Below, in pieces: positions 1-11,065 of a DNA stretch of 64,000 bases (its first letter is position 1; the number at the start of each line of letters is the position of its first letter). The stretch comes from Phorcus lineatus (lineage: Eukaryota; Mollusca; Gastropoda; Trochida; Trochidae): contig OV121093.1 of the NCBI GenBank assembly GCA_921293015.1, positions 1,364,001 through 1,428,000 on the forward strand. The letters run 5' to 3'. Under the pieces are notes generated by a model. The model was not told the DNA's origin and made no database searches. It worked only from the letters and a program-made list of their open reading frames with translations. Both the position numbers and the translations under genes were made by a program.

Positions 1-840
1 CTAATATTTGAATCCAACGAATTCCAAGCCTTAACAGTAGATGGGAGAAAAGAGTTATTAGAATGAGACAAACGCCCGGTAGTACATCGTAGATTCTCCG
101 AATTTCGTAAGTTATAGCTACTCATATTTGAAACATTTGGTGGTACCCATATAGATAAATATTGAGGTGTTAATCCATTTATCATTTTATAAAACATACA
201 TAATTTATGAAAGTGGCGCCTTTCAACTAACGAACAATAGCCTGTCTCAGAATACAGTTTTTCGTGATTTGTACCTCTCACAGCACCTGAAATAGTGCTG
301 AGAGCATCTAATTGTAATTTTTCTATCATATGAGCCTGTTCCTTAGTACAGTTGTTCCATGCCAGATGGTATCACAATAATCGAAAATTGGCATTATTAT
401 ATGATCTAAACATGGTTTCAAGAGATACTATATTCAGCCTATACTTCAAACTGCGCAGACAATTAATTAGAGAACTTGCTTTGCGTAATATATAATCAAT
501 ATGTTTCTGCCATTTCCCATCTTCTTGTAGAATTAGACCGAGGTGCTAATGTTCCCATACTTCGGAAATTGCAGTATTATTAAGATGTAATTGAAGCTTA
601 GGACCTTTATTTTGAAAATAACATAGCTTCTGTCTTTTCAGGGCTGAATTTATTTATTTTATTTATTATTTGGAATATAGTCATTGGTTAAACTGCTGAG
701 AGTATTTGTAAACGCGTTAGCAGAACTATTTATATCATCATCTAACATGGAGTCCCAGTCAGTAATTGATATAATATTATTATGCCCCTCATAATCTGCA
801 TGATTATAGTCATATATTATTCTGTTATATGCTTCTATTA
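1..840 (-). pseudogene. Decayed non-LTR retrotransposon ORF2 fragment (RT C-terminal region)
   Basis: Read on the minus strand, 1-655 translates piecewise into the post-catalytic part of a LINE reverse transcriptase. Visible blocks include KFSPEKTEAMLFSK, EDGKWQKHIDYILRKAS, MPIFDYCDTIWHG and NNSFLPSTVKAWNSL, which are typical of Jockey/CR1-like ORF2 C-termini. About 660-840 gives DWDSMLDDDINSSANAF, the linker that normally lies between endonuclease and RT. The catalytic RT core between these blocks is missing, so this copy carries an internal deletion. It also has stops and a frameshift near 365. The element continues beyond the left edge of the window. Family assignment is by pattern only. 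Confidence 0.75.
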
Positions 841-1763
841 GTAACCCATCTTTGTAATGTAAGCTTTGATTTTTCTTCTGTGAACGTCACTTTTCTTCCA
901 TGTTTATGTTTGTATGCTTGTGTGGAGCGGCATTCAGATAAGCAAATGTTTGCTTGTTTGCTAATCCCATCACTTATTTTGTGAATAAATATGTTTAAAC
1001 CAATTTCAGTGCTATCGTCGCACAAGGCATTATCATTGAGAACAAGAGGAAATGCCTTATCTCAATTTTTGCTTTTTGTGAAAGTTTTAATAAGGCGCCA
1101 CCAGATTTCTGTCCTATGTTTCTCGTAAATTTCAAATCGACATGATTTCATATTTTACTAACTGCTTGTAAGAGATTTGGATTTCGTAATAATTACGATT
1201 CTACTATAAATTTAAAGAAAATTAATTTTAAATTCAAACATCAATTTGTTGTCAACACAAATCCTTTACATGTAACTGGAGTTTACTAATTGTTCCGTAT
1301 TGTTATCGGATATTAAGCAACGTGTATTTGATAACTCTTCTTTTTTTAATTGAGGTAAACTACCTTTATCATCAAGATGTAATGTATTTATAGATTTCTT
1401 ACACATACCAAATGTTTACAATTTTCACATGACATTTACATACACGAATACCAATTAGCCCTTCAATATTTAAAATATATTTGGGTGAGTCAGTTGGGCT
1501 TTAATGTGATTTCGACAATAGTTCAGTTACTTAACACGTTAAAATAAAGTAAAGAAAAACAATATATTAACTTGACGAAGCTACATGTATTTTAGAAGCT
1601 CGCGATCGTTTAATAATCTTCAATATCTGTGATACCTATGCATATCGCTAATTGTACTCGCTAATTGTATTTTGTCAACTAAATATCATCACACCAAGCA
1701 GTTATTGTTCAACGGTTCGATTAAGAGTAATATTTACCGTAATTCAGGAATTTGACATTGACT
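841..1763. other. AT-rich stretch without a recognisable gene
   Basis: Both strands show only short, unconserved reading frames. No motif, repeat or RNA gene is recognised. It separates two LINE copies in opposite orientation, and part of 841-1025 may belong to the upstream part of the minus-strand LINE remnant. Confidence 0.5.
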
Positions 1764-1887
1764 GAAAATCTGCGCATGACAAGATGGTGAGAGGACGTGT
1801 CTCATCTCGGCTCCGCTTACTTTTCAATACTGAGTCAATAATGGCTTGGATTTATGCTTTTAAAGTATCCCGTTTACATTACATAAC

Positions 1888-3006
1888 ATGTCTACAAATG
1901 TAACACCTCCAAAGTTATCAAAAAAAGCACGGAAAAGGAAAAATAAACTTTCATCTACGGGGTCTACACCAGACGACACAGAGACGAGTGCCACGACGAC
2001 AGTAATGGCGGCTCACGGACACACCACCCCGTCTGTAATCAACAACTCGACCACTGGACAAGTCCTTCGAGAATCTATGGATACAATCTATTCACCGAAT
2101 ATGATGCCACAACCTGTATTCAACACCCCACAGGGACAATACTTCACCCCGTCCCAGGTACAGTACACGTTGCCATCTCCTCTACCACCCGATAAACTCA
2201 CTGCAATACTGAGCAAACTTGAAGTAATGGATAAGAAACTTTCTAAACTAGATGCTATTGAAAAAGATATCTGTGACATAAAAACAAACGTAGCAAATCT
2301 TGAACTGAAAGTGCACGAGTTTGAGGACATAAAAGATAGAGTGACGGTGTTGGAAGAATCTACCCGATACATTAGTGACAGCTTTGATGATTTTGCTCGT
2401 GATAAGGAGAGTATGGTGAAAGAAATAAAATCCCTGTCAGACAGGGTAACATCTCTCAAATTTGATCCCCAAGAAAACTGTAGGCTTAACGAGGCTCTTA
2501 TTGACCAAAGGTGTAGGTCCATGCGGGACAATTTGATTTTTACAAATATACCCGAGAGTCCTAATACTGATTCTCTTGAAGAATGTGAAACCGTCCTGAA
2601 AAAATTCATCAAAACTGAACTTAAACTTGACAGTGATAACCTCCATTTTAAAAGAGTCCACAGAATAGGACCCAAAAGGCACAGCACAGTACCCAACACC
2701 GGGAATAGACCCAGGTCCATCATAGCCAAGTTCCTCTACACGCGGGAGCGAGACGCCGTGAAGAGGTGTGGACGAGAGCTCAAGGGTAAGCCTTACCACA
2801 TCGTTGAGCAGTTCCCGGAGGAAATTAATGCCTATAGGAAGGACGTACTCCTACCACGACTCAGGGGAGCAAAACTCCAGGGTAAGAAAGCTGTTATTGT
2901 GATAGACAAACTATACGTCAACAACGCCCTCCAAGATGTACCCCCACCCCCGTACAGAGTACCCCAGGAGCAGAGCAGGACCAGACCCAGGACTGGTAGA
3001 CGGTAG
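1888..3006 (+). CDS. LINE ORF1 protein (coiled-coil RNA-binding type)
   Basis: A 372-residue protein from an ATG start. The N-terminus is basic and low-complexity (KKARKRKNK near residue 12). Residues about 105-200 form a heptad-like coiled coil (KLEVMDKKLSKLDAIEKDI and following). Residues about 205-350 resemble the L1 ORF1p-type RNA-binding region, with RDNLIFTNIPES, HFKRVHRIG and a basic C-terminal part. Such proteins trimerise and coat LINE RNA. No CCHC knuckle is present, unlike the ORF1 of the LINEs at 44-64 kb. It ends at TAG; the following frame stays open into the endonuclease ORF, so readthrough or re-initiation may link the two. Confidence 0.8.
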   Translation: MSTNVTPPKLSKKARKRKNKLSSTGSTPDDTETSATTTVMAAHGHTTPSVINNSTTGQVLRESMDTIYSPNMMPQPVFNTPQGQYFTPSQVQYTLPSPLPPDKLTAILSKLEVMDKKLSKLDAIEKDICDIKTNVANLELKVHEFEDIKDRVTVLEESTRYISDSFDDFARDKESMVKEIKSLSDRVTSLKFDPQENCRLNEALIDQRCRSMRDNLIFTNIPESPNTDSLEECETVLKKFIKTELKLDSDNLHFKRVHRIGPKRHSTVPNTGNRPRSIIAKFLYTRERDAVKRCGRELKGKPYHIVEQFPEEINAYRKDVLLPRLRGAKLQGKKAVIVIDKLYVNNALQDVPPPPYRVPQEQSRTRPRTGRR

Positions 3007-4398
3007 GGGTGCGCCGGTGGGCGAGAGACTGTCGAGTCTGACTTCTGTGAGACACCTATATGTCACTATGAAAGACACTGTGCTCATGTTGTAAATTGTG
3101 AAACTAGCACCAACGCCAATGATAATCACGAACACTTCATAAACGATTCTAAACATTACCAGAACTACTTCAACAGCAATAACATTTCATTTAGCTATGA
3201 ACAATCTTTAGAATCCTTTGGTAGTGAAACCATCAATGAATTTCCTATAACTTCGCATTTGTATAATACTTCCCAGTTAGATATACGTAACATTGACCTA
3301 GTCCACTGCGGACACAATAATATACCACTGTATGATGTTAACACACCATTTCCTTGCAGATCGTTACTAAGCGTTTTACATGTACCATTTGCTAAGAGTA
3401 ACAACCATGAGTCGTTTGTTCAGTTGCCTCGCCCTGAGACCACTACTACAGATTTTCAAAAATCTGATAAACTGTTACACTTAATAAGTTTGAATGTATG
3501 CGGTTTGCGAAACCGTTTAGATTGTCCTGAATTTGTTGATATGCTACAGAAAAATGACTTTATAGGTTTACAGGAAACAAAAACAAGTGATCTAGATGAG
3601 CTTGAAATTAGAAACTATACTCTATATTTACAGCATAGATCAGGATGTGTGAATAGATCGGGGGGTTTAGGTCTGGCAGTTAGAAACACCTATAAGGATT
3701 TCGTTACTGTTATAGATAAAAAAGATACATATTCTATGTGGTTCAAAATATCTAAAGATCTTGTCAACACCAATAATGATCTTCTTCTTGGTGTCATCTA
3801 CATACCCCCTGAAGGATCTAAATATTCTACTGAAAAATTCTTTACCGAACTAGAACAAACAATTTACAATCATGCTACTGAAACTGAATACCTAGTACTA
3901 TTAGGTGATTTCAATGCACGAACAAGTAATTTGCAAGATTATTGTACATTTGACAAGCATATCATTGATGAATTCGATCTTGATTTTGACGAAATGAGAA
4001 ATGAACTTGACCCTGAACATGTACTTTCTAATTTAGATTTGGCATTCATGAGACGTACAGAAGACACAGGAAAGATAAATAATTATGGAAACAAGTTACT
4101 AAGCTTATGCAAAGACTTGAATATGTTTATATGCAACGGCCGTGTGGGAGACGACGGACTCAGGGGTAAGACGACGTGTAGAGACAAAAGTGTTGTGGAT
4201 TATGTTATAGCCTCCCCGTCATGTTTACAGCTAATTGATAACTTTAGTATCGACGATTTTAATCCCTTATTTTCAGACGTACATTGTCCTCTTAAATTCA
4301 CACTGAAGATTGAAAATCTTAATAATGACATTTCTAACGACATTACCTCCGACTCTGTACTTCCAAGTAAATCCATCGGCAAACCACTTTCAGGGTAA
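3007..4398 (+). CDS. LINE ORF2 part 1: APE-type endonuclease
   Basis: The frame is open from directly after the ORF1 TAG to a TAA at 4396-4398. There is no ATG in the first roughly 170 codons, so the start is unresolved; an alternative TTG lies at 3259. Endonuclease motifs appear in order: LISLNVCGLRN, FIGLQETKT (catalytic Glu), LLGDFNART (catalytic Asp/Asn) and FSDVHCPLKF near the end. This domain nicks target DNA to prime reverse transcription. The TAA that separates it from the RT is in frame with the downstream ATG at 4414, so this is either one ORF2 carrying a nonsense mutation or a deliberately split one. I favour a mutation. Confidence 0.8.
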   Translation, partial: GCAGGRETVESDFCETPICHYERHCAHVVNCETSTNANDNHEHFINDSKHYQNYFNSNNISFSYEQSLESFGSETINEFPITSHLYNTSQLDIRNIDLVHCGHNNIPLYDVNTPFPCRSLLSVLHVPFAKSNNHESFVQLPRPETTTTDFQKSDKLLHLISLNVCGLRNRLDCPEFVDMLQKNDFIGLQETKTSDLDELEIRNYTLYLQHRSGCVNRSGGLGLAVRNTYKDFVTVIDKKDTYSMWFKISKDLVNTNNDLLLGVIYIPPEGSKYSTEKFFTELEQTIYNHATETEYLVLLGDFNARTSNLQDYCTFDKHIIDEFDLDFDEMRNELDPEHVLSNLDLAFMRRTEDTGKINNYGNKLLSLCKDLNMFICNGRVGDDGLRGKTTCRDKSVVDYVIASPSCLQLIDNFSIDDFNPLFSDVHCPLKFTLKIENLNNDISNDITSDSVLPSKSIGKPLSG

Positions 4399-4413
4399 AG
4401 TCCACGTAGATTC

Positions 4414-6945
4414 ATGCCAGATAAAAACGAGTTGTTTCGTGATAATATAGATATAAAACCTATCATTGATATACTCCAGGAAAGCGTATCCACAGGTGAA
4501 AACTGCCAAACACCCGAGTACATAAACATGCTCACAAACAGCATAGCGCACGTGCTCACGGACGCTGCATGCACTACGTTCGGTGTAAGATCAGTACACA
4601 CTAACACTCGCGACAGTTCACTGGATAAGCCGTGGTTCGACTCCGAATGTGAAAGACAGAGAAAAGAATACAAAAAAGCCAAAAACCGCTACAAGAAATG
4701 TAAAAGTGACATTACAAAACTTCATTTCCAAAATAAGGCCAAAAACTATAAACGTTGCATAAAGCGAACCGCGCGTAAATACAGAAACGCGACTGGTCAC
4801 AAACTGCGACAAATGAGTTCAAAATCCCCGAAAGATTTCTGGAAGATTCTAAATCCGAAAACAAAAAATGACATTGATGTTGACTTAAATAGTTTCTACG
4901 ATTTTTTCAAAGATATAAATGATAAAACTCATCCAGACACGGACCTACCGGAAGACTCGGACGTGCATGTAGACTATGACGACACACTACTAAACCAGGA
5001 CATCACTTTGATTGAAATAGAGAATGCATTAAAACGGTTAAAAAGAAATAAGACTGCAGGTAATGATGAAATAATTAACGAATATCTAATCGAATCTTTT
5101 GAAAAGCTTGGTCATGTTTATGTGAGGCTGTTCAACCTTGTTCTAGATACAGGTCATGTCCCCGACTCATGGGTGTGTGGTATCATTAAGCCTATTTACA
5201 AGAAAAAGGGAGATAAGAACGATCCGAATAACTACCGACCCATAACATTACTTAGTTGCTTTGGGAAACTATTTACAAGTATTTTAAATGACCGTTTGAC
5301 GAAATTTACAGACACCAATAACATAATATCCCCATCACAATCAGGTTTTAGAAAAGGGTTTTCCACAATCGACAATATTTTTGTTATGAACATGCTTATT
5401 CAACTTTTTAAATCAGCGAAGAAAAAACTGTATTGTACTTTTATTGACTTCTCTAAAGCGTTTGATAGTGTGTGGCGAATTGGAATGTGGCATAAGTTAC
5501 GGAGTTATGGTATTAAAGGTAAATGTCTTTCTGTTGTCGAAAACATATATAAGAATATTAAGTCCTGCATTACAGTTAACAATATACAATCAGAATATTT
5601 TCCATGTTACTCCGGTGTCAGACAAGGTGAAAATTTATCACCTCTATTATTTTCATTATTTGTCAATGATCTAGAGTCGCACCTTTTCAAAGCAGGCTCC
5701 AAAGGAGCTCAAATTGATTGTAATTATGATGAAATGAGTCTCGTGTTACAGGTTCTAGTATTGCTATATGCAGATGACACTGTTTTATTTGGGGATGATC
5801 CCGTTTCTATGCAGCACTCATTAGATGCATTTAACGAATACTGTAAACGCTGGAAGTTGGAAGTAAATATTTCAAAAACCAAGGTAATAGTATTCGGAGG
5901 TGGTCCTGTTAATAAGTATAAAACACGCTTTGTATTAGGTGATCAAGAAATTGGTTTCCAAGATTTTTATACTTACCTTGGTATATCCGTACACCGTAAC
6001 AGAAAATTAAATTTTGCCATTAAACAGTTGACGCATAATGCATCTAAAGCTATGTTTTGTCTCCTACGTAGAGCAAAGAATAATCACTTACCGTTAGACA
6101 CTCTCTTTAAAGCATTTGATGTCATGATTGCACCTATATTATTATATGGCTGTGAACTTTGGGGCTACGAAAATATTGAAATTATTGAAAAACTTCACCT
6201 TAAATTTCTAAAACTGTCAACTGGCTTAAGAAATTCTACAGCAAACTTCTTTGTTTACGGCGAGCTAGGCAGAGAACCATTGAGTATAAAAATAGCGAAG
6301 AGGACTATTACGTTTTGGCACAACACTCTTACCACTGAAACCTGTAAAATATCTAAAACCATCTTGGAACATTTGATGTATGATAAAATTAATAACGGTG
6401 GGGAAAATAGTTGGCTTAAAAATGTTGAGCATATACTGAATACATGCGGACTGAGTGATGTGTTTAGAAACCCATACAATTATTCTCCTAAATGGGTCTC
6501 ATTACAAGTTGAAATAATATTGAGAGATCATTTTAATCAATCTTGGCGAAGTTCTGTTCTCAATAGCTCTAAAGGAATATATTATACCCTATTCAAAGAT
6601 ACCCATTCTTTCGAACAATATTTACTATCACAAAAATCAGTATATATCCCACTTATAAGATTAAGAACAAGTAATCATAATTTTCCAGTAGAAACCGGCA
6701 GATGGCGTGGTCTACCCCGTGAGGATAGAACATGCCCTCTGTGCGATTCTCCAGCTGTTGCAGATGAAATACATTATTTATACAAATGTAAAGCCTTTGA
6801 AAGAGAACGACGTCTTTACATTAATGAATTTTATCACAAATGGCCAAATATGTATAAGCATAAAAGCTTATTATGCACAAAAAAACTGTCAGAAATTAAA
6901 AATCTATCAAAATATTTATGTATTGTCTATGAAAAATTGAAGTAA
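4414..6945 (+). CDS. LINE ORF2 part 2: reverse transcriptase with C-terminal zinc knuckle
   Basis: 843 residues in the same frame as the endonuclease part. RT blocks appear in order: RNKTAGNDEIINEYL, NNYRPITLLSCFGKLF, PSQSGFRKGFSTIDNIF, FIDFSKAFDSVWR (first catalytic Asp), GVRQGENLSPLLFSLF and LLYADDTVLFGDD (YADD box). The C-terminus has CPLCDSPAVADEIHYLYKC, a C-x2-C-x9-H-x4-C knuckle common in CR1/Jockey-like elements. All catalytic residues are present and the reading frame is uninterrupted, so the domain looks recently functional apart from the upstream in-frame stop. Confidence 0.85.
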   Translation: MPDKNELFRDNIDIKPIIDILQESVSTGENCQTPEYINMLTNSIAHVLTDAACTTFGVRSVHTNTRDSSLDKPWFDSECERQRKEYKKAKNRYKKCKSDITKLHFQNKAKNYKRCIKRTARKYRNATGHKLRQMSSKSPKDFWKILNPKTKNDIDVDLNSFYDFFKDINDKTHPDTDLPEDSDVHVDYDDTLLNQDITLIEIENALKRLKRNKTAGNDEIINEYLIESFEKLGHVYVRLFNLVLDTGHVPDSWVCGIIKPIYKKKGDKNDPNNYRPITLLSCFGKLFTSILNDRLTKFTDTNNIISPSQSGFRKGFSTIDNIFVMNMLIQLFKSAKKKLYCTFIDFSKAFDSVWRIGMWHKLRSYGIKGKCLSVVENIYKNIKSCITVNNIQSEYFPCYSGVRQGENLSPLLFSLFVNDLESHLFKAGSKGAQIDCNYDEMSLVLQVLVLLYADDTVLFGDDPVSMQHSLDAFNEYCKRWKLEVNISKTKVIVFGGGPVNKYKTRFVLGDQEIGFQDFYTYLGISVHRNRKLNFAIKQLTHNASKAMFCLLRRAKNNHLPLDTLFKAFDVMIAPILLYGCELWGYENIEIIEKLHLKFLKLSTGLRNSTANFFVYGELGREPLSIKIAKRTITFWHNTLTTETCKISKTILEHLMYDKINNGGENSWLKNVEHILNTCGLSDVFRNPYNYSPKWVSLQVEIILRDHFNQSWRSSVLNSSKGIYYTLFKDTHSFEQYLLSQKSVYIPLIRLRTSNHNFPVETGRWRGLPREDRTCPLCDSPAVADEIHYLYKCKAFERERRLYINEFYHKWPNMYKHKSLLCTKKLSEIKNLSKYLCIVYEKLK

Positions 6946-7063
6946 GCTGTGTTGTTTATATCACCATTCTTGTCTGTTTACATAATATACTGTATGTTTG
7001 TATATTGTCTTGTACCACCGTGGGTGGTTTTTGAGGAAATAAACATTGATTGATTGATTGATT

Positions 7064-8405
7064 ACCACGTAATTAGGTAACACTGGTTAAGCGCTTTTCA
7101 TGGCTGACTTTGAGCAATCGAGCCTAATCCTCGTTGCCTGGCAACTGATCCTAACATAGATCAGCCTTCTGTTGGGGTAAATGTGTTTAGTAACAATTAA
7201 TACCATTGTCCTATGTTCTACTTCACGTTGTAGTGAATGGCTCTGGTCAACAAACACGTAACATCAGTATGCATGTACTCTTGTTGAAGACTGGATGTAC
7301 GTCTAGTGAATAGTGATACAATAGAAGCTCCTGATCTGAGGTAAATAATTTTCACATCTAGAAAATGCTGCTAATTTCCTTTTACGTAATTAAGAGAAAA
7401 AGCGAAGAAAAGCTTTTCCGGAAAACAACTAGTATATGCTTATTCGTTCAACACACCGGGTGAAGGGGTGTGCGTATGCACTGATTCGTCGTCGATTTCC
7501 AGTATAGAAGCTGTTTTATGAAAATCTTGTCTCCCTACGTATATCTCTCCTACATCCCCTTCAAAGATCAAAACAATAGATTTATATGAATTTCCCCAGG
7601 CTCCTTGTTTCTCTGTCCACAACTAAATTGAGTACCTACATCAATGGAGATGCATTCTGCATTAATGCATTTTATTTTATTTTTATTTTGGTCCATGTAT
7701 GTATTTCTATGTCTATTGGAATTTGGTCTTTGATTATCGTTAATGTCTAAATTATAAAACCAAACGCAATGAACGCCGTTCATGCGCGTACACAACAGAG
7801 CTGAACAAAACAAATCACACAAAAATAAGATTGATGCAAATATCATCAATGTAGCTTGAAAAAATTCCACAAGTATGGCTTTAAGAAATCTATTTATTAG
7901 ATGTGTAACTGGTATTTTTTCATTTATCGTCATATATGAAAAACGGTCTTATGTCGTGGGTCATATTTTTACTAAGTATATGATATAATGATAACTATAT
8001 ATAGTAAATAAGTACAACATTTTTATGTATATAGTATTTGTAACTTTAATGGTATATTTTACGTTGTTAACGTTGATATAACAATTGGATTTACAAATTT
8101 CGAAATTTTACTTTTTTTATTTTGTGGCACAAGTTTTGTAGATATTTCCAAATGTTTTTTAGCAGTTACCTTTAAGTATGTGGCAGGAATACGATTTTGT
8201 TTTACGCTTTTAAAATGCGTAAAGTTCTGAAATAATATGTAATTTAATTTCGAAAGCAATCGATTTAGCATCATTTTCATGTAAATGTTCATACGACACG
8301 TACATGTTAAATACGAAATATACATACTCTCTTTTTACAAAGTCTGAATAAAAAAATTACCTCGATCTTAATTACGGCAGTCGATTTTGTCAAATTGTAC
8401 ACAGT
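7064..8405. other. Intergenic, nothing recognised
   Basis: AT-rich DNA with only short reading frames on either strand. None has a recognisable domain or splice context. No RNA gene or tandem repeat is evident. Confidence 0.5.
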
Positions 8406-8640
8406 CGTCTCAAGCTCGGATGCAGTGATCTTAACGCTGATAAGGTCAATAGATATATTTCAAGTAATGCCGAATGCGCTTGTGGATATCCCAATGAAAA
8501 TGTTACCCATTATCTATTTGTATGCAAGCTCTATACGGATTTAAGAAATGATGCCTACTTCTATATAAATGGCCACAGCCGCCAAACTGTGTTATATGGA
8601 ACACCACCTATGAACAACAATTGAAATTCAAATAGAATCC
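8406..8640 (+). pseudogene. LINE ORF2 C-terminal scrap
   Basis: The plus strand from 8406 reads RLKLGCSDLNADKVNRYISS, then an ECACGYPNENVTHYLFVC knuckle (C-x-C ... H-x4-C), which is the extreme C-terminus of a LINE ORF2. The frame decays after about 8575. The copy is 5'-truncated. The AT-repeat at 8908-8938 could mark its 3' end after a roughly 300-bp UTR. Confidence 0.65.
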
Positions 8641-8903
8641 TTACACCAATTTATATGTAAGAGTAAGAGATTTGAAAAAACAATGTAAATTGTAAACGAA
8701 ACACTACCTAGTGAAAATAACTGCATGAATTATGCTACTTAGTCTAAATGTGAAGATACTCGATGTAATGATAGGTTTACGGTGCTCTGTTTTTGTTTCT
8801 TGTCTAGTTCTTGTAGACTATATTTATCATTTTTGTACTGGTGCGTTATCAATATAAGCAAAACTTTGCTAGTTTACCAAACAAGATTCGCTTTCTGAAT
8901 AAA

Positions 8904-8907
<4 letters not shown>

Positions 8908-8938
<31 letters not shown>
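8908..8938. repeat. (TA)n microsatellite
   Basis: An uninterrupted run of TA dinucleotides, possibly the 3' terminal repeat of the truncated LINE that precedes it. Confidence 0.9.
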
Positions 8939-8941
<3 letters not shown>

Positions 8942-10107
8942 TTTTTGGCATGAAAAATAGAACTGCGAAAAGCGACTTTTTGTTTGAGTTGCTTTCATCC
9001 AATTTACTGATTAAACAGTGTCATTGAGATGATCCCTTTGTTAATCCACTTTAGTAAAACAACGTCATTAACCAGATGCAATTGTCCCTGAACATTAAGA
9101 ATATTAACAAGACAACCACTTTGTCTGTTATGTAGCATGTCTCTAAGAGGTAAGAAATGGGCTTGTATACTTGATCATTTCATTCATGATATTAACACCT
9201 ACTGAAGAATGATTATTCCTTGTACATTTTGAACGAGTAAGTATTTTGCAAATATTCAGTTATATCAGCACCGTTGAGATATTGGACCTTGGGGCTGTAC
9301 AAATTTTAATTTGAATGCATGAATCAATGAATTAACAAACGCCGGACAATTGTCGCTGTGTATCTATCCAATATCTGCTATAATGTGTTTTTTCACTTGT
9401 TAATAAAAGGTTTGGTCCTTGATATGTAAACCTCTTTATTATGACATGGTAAAGGATTGTTTATACAAATCTTATTGAGTAATGTACATGTATCCACTTC
9501 AGCTTCAGGTTGATATCGAACTTGACTCGTGCAACACGGGATCTTGTAGAACATGGTAAGTCGAAAACTATTATATTCAATTACATAAAACAATATTTCC
9601 ACACATTTAATGATTGCCTTGTTTATACATATGCTTAATCCATACAAACATTTATTCTCTTAAATACACTAAAGCAAACACTTTCAATTGAAAACAAGTA
9701 CTGATCCCGCCATTCTGTTGTTTTTAGAAGGGATGCACTTGATCTAACATAGAAAAACACTATTTGGAATACGACAAATCAATGTAACGTTGCAATATTC
9801 GCACGCACTTTCACCTCGGTATTAATCTTACTCTTTGCAGACTCTCTGAAGATTGATTAGTGCATCTGTTACGTTGTTGTTTGTCTTCACAAAATCTGTA
9901 TAAATTTGCTTATGATGACTGCCTCTTTCAATGTTTTGTTTTAAATATAAAACGGTATAAAGAAATAAGTAATTAACAGTTAAACCGTCTTCATCAGTGA
10001 ATATTTCCAATTTTATGCATTGCCTCTATTCACGATTTATTATCTCTCATAGTGAATATGGACTTTTACAAAACTGATAACAAAAACGTCGTACTGAGTG
10101 ATAAATC
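8939..10107. other. Intergenic, nothing recognised
   Basis: No coding region, RNA gene or repeat can be supported. Short frames at 9393-9647 and 9828-10010 on the minus strand have no recognisable features. Confidence 0.45.
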
Positions 10108-10560
10108 TATTTATCATCCAAAACTGTGGAACACAGGAACTATCGCTTATTGAAGATCAGGCGATATCTCTATATATCCCTTTGGCAATAGATTTTGAAC
10201 AATGCCCTGTTACAGTTAAGTACATGACATCACGATTGTTTACATCATCAAGTAATGAAATCACTATGCTATGACGTCATAAACAGGATGATGTAACAGT
10301 GCTACGACATCATCGTACTGTCAGTCTTAGAGTAAGGCAGTGTTCAGAAATATACATTTTTCACGGAATCGAAATGAAAAATGATTTTAGATGATTAATA
10401 GAAGCTCACCCTCGTGTCTCCTGATATAAAATGTATCAACACTCGTTGATAAAAGTAAAAATATCCTCCTCAAGCCTAGGGTATTTGTAACTTTTATCGA
10501 TCGTGTTGTTATATTTGATATCAGGAGACACTTGGGTGACATTAACTGAAACACATTAGT
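10108..10560 (+). repeat. Dispersed repeat with internal palindrome (copy 1)
   Basis: Shares blocks in the same order with the inverted copy at 27508-27875: CTGTGGAACACAG, then AACAATGCCCTGTT, several TGACATCA/GTCAT blocks, and a 3' foldback in which TGATAAAAGT...ACTTTTATC arms flank a CCTAGG-containing centre and the end reads ATTTGATATCAGGAGAC. No coding capacity. Probably a non-autonomous mobile element; the class is undetermined. Confidence 0.6.
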
Positions 10561-10937
10561 TTGCCACAATGTATCTAAATTCACTCAGAAAAGTGTGCAA
10601 CAATGCCCATAACGATTCGAAAAGTGTGCAGGAGCTCCCTTGACGAATTCCGATCTCCGATGAACCCGTCATTCATTGCGACCAGTTTACAGTATGTTCA
10701 AGTGTAGTATATATATGGACGATAACGCATATCTATACAGGAACAAATTATAAGATCATTTAATCGTCATTGTAGCGTGAATTGACAATTAGGAAACTGG
10801 TAGCCCATTATATAATGAGTGCCTCAAGCATCCATAATTGAGATTGAAAAGAAAAATGACAAGAAAATTAATGTTTTACTAGTGTGTCACGTGCTTTACA
10901 TTGATTGAGTGTTAAGCGTTTGACAGGATCATTTAAT
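10561..10937. other. Intergenic, nothing recognised
   Basis: No gene, repeat or RNA feature is recognised in this stretch. Confidence 0.45.
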
Positions 10938-11065
10938 AATCAATCAATCAATCAATGTTTATTTCTCGAAAACCACCCACGCTGGTACAAGTGAATACAA
11001 ATATACATATAGTACATAAACCTAAACAGACAAAAATGGTGATATCAGAAACACAATTCATTTGA
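10938..11065 (-). mobile_element. 5'-truncated LINE: 3' end only
   Basis: The reverse complement matches the 3'UTR and tail of the LINE that ends at 7063: ATATCACCAT, TTGTCTGTTTA, then GTGGGTGGTTTT, AATAAACATTGATTGATTG and the terminal repeat. Only about 125 bp is present, as expected of severe 5' truncation during target-primed reverse transcription. Confidence 0.85.

Larger units (their letters stand above)
1764..7063 (+). mobile_element. Near-complete CR1/L2-like LINE with (TTGA)n-type 3' end
   Basis: A contiguous plus-strand non-LTR retrotransposon: leader, coiled-coil ORF1, APE-type endonuclease, reverse transcriptase with C-terminal zinc knuckle, short 3'UTR and a terminal repeat of TTGA units at 7046-7063. 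There is no poly(A) tail; short tandem 3' repeats are typical of CR1/L2-like lineages. ORF1, endonuclease and RT all lie in one reading frame, separated only by TAG at 3004-3006 and TAA at 4396-4398. A second, 5'-truncated copy of its 3' end lies at 10938-11065. The exact 5' boundary is uncertain. Confidence 0.8.

Noticed and set aside
2088-2799. Minus-strand frames of 213 and 120 codons across LINE ORF1
   Set aside because: Antisense shadows of the coiled-coil ORF1, with no independent features.
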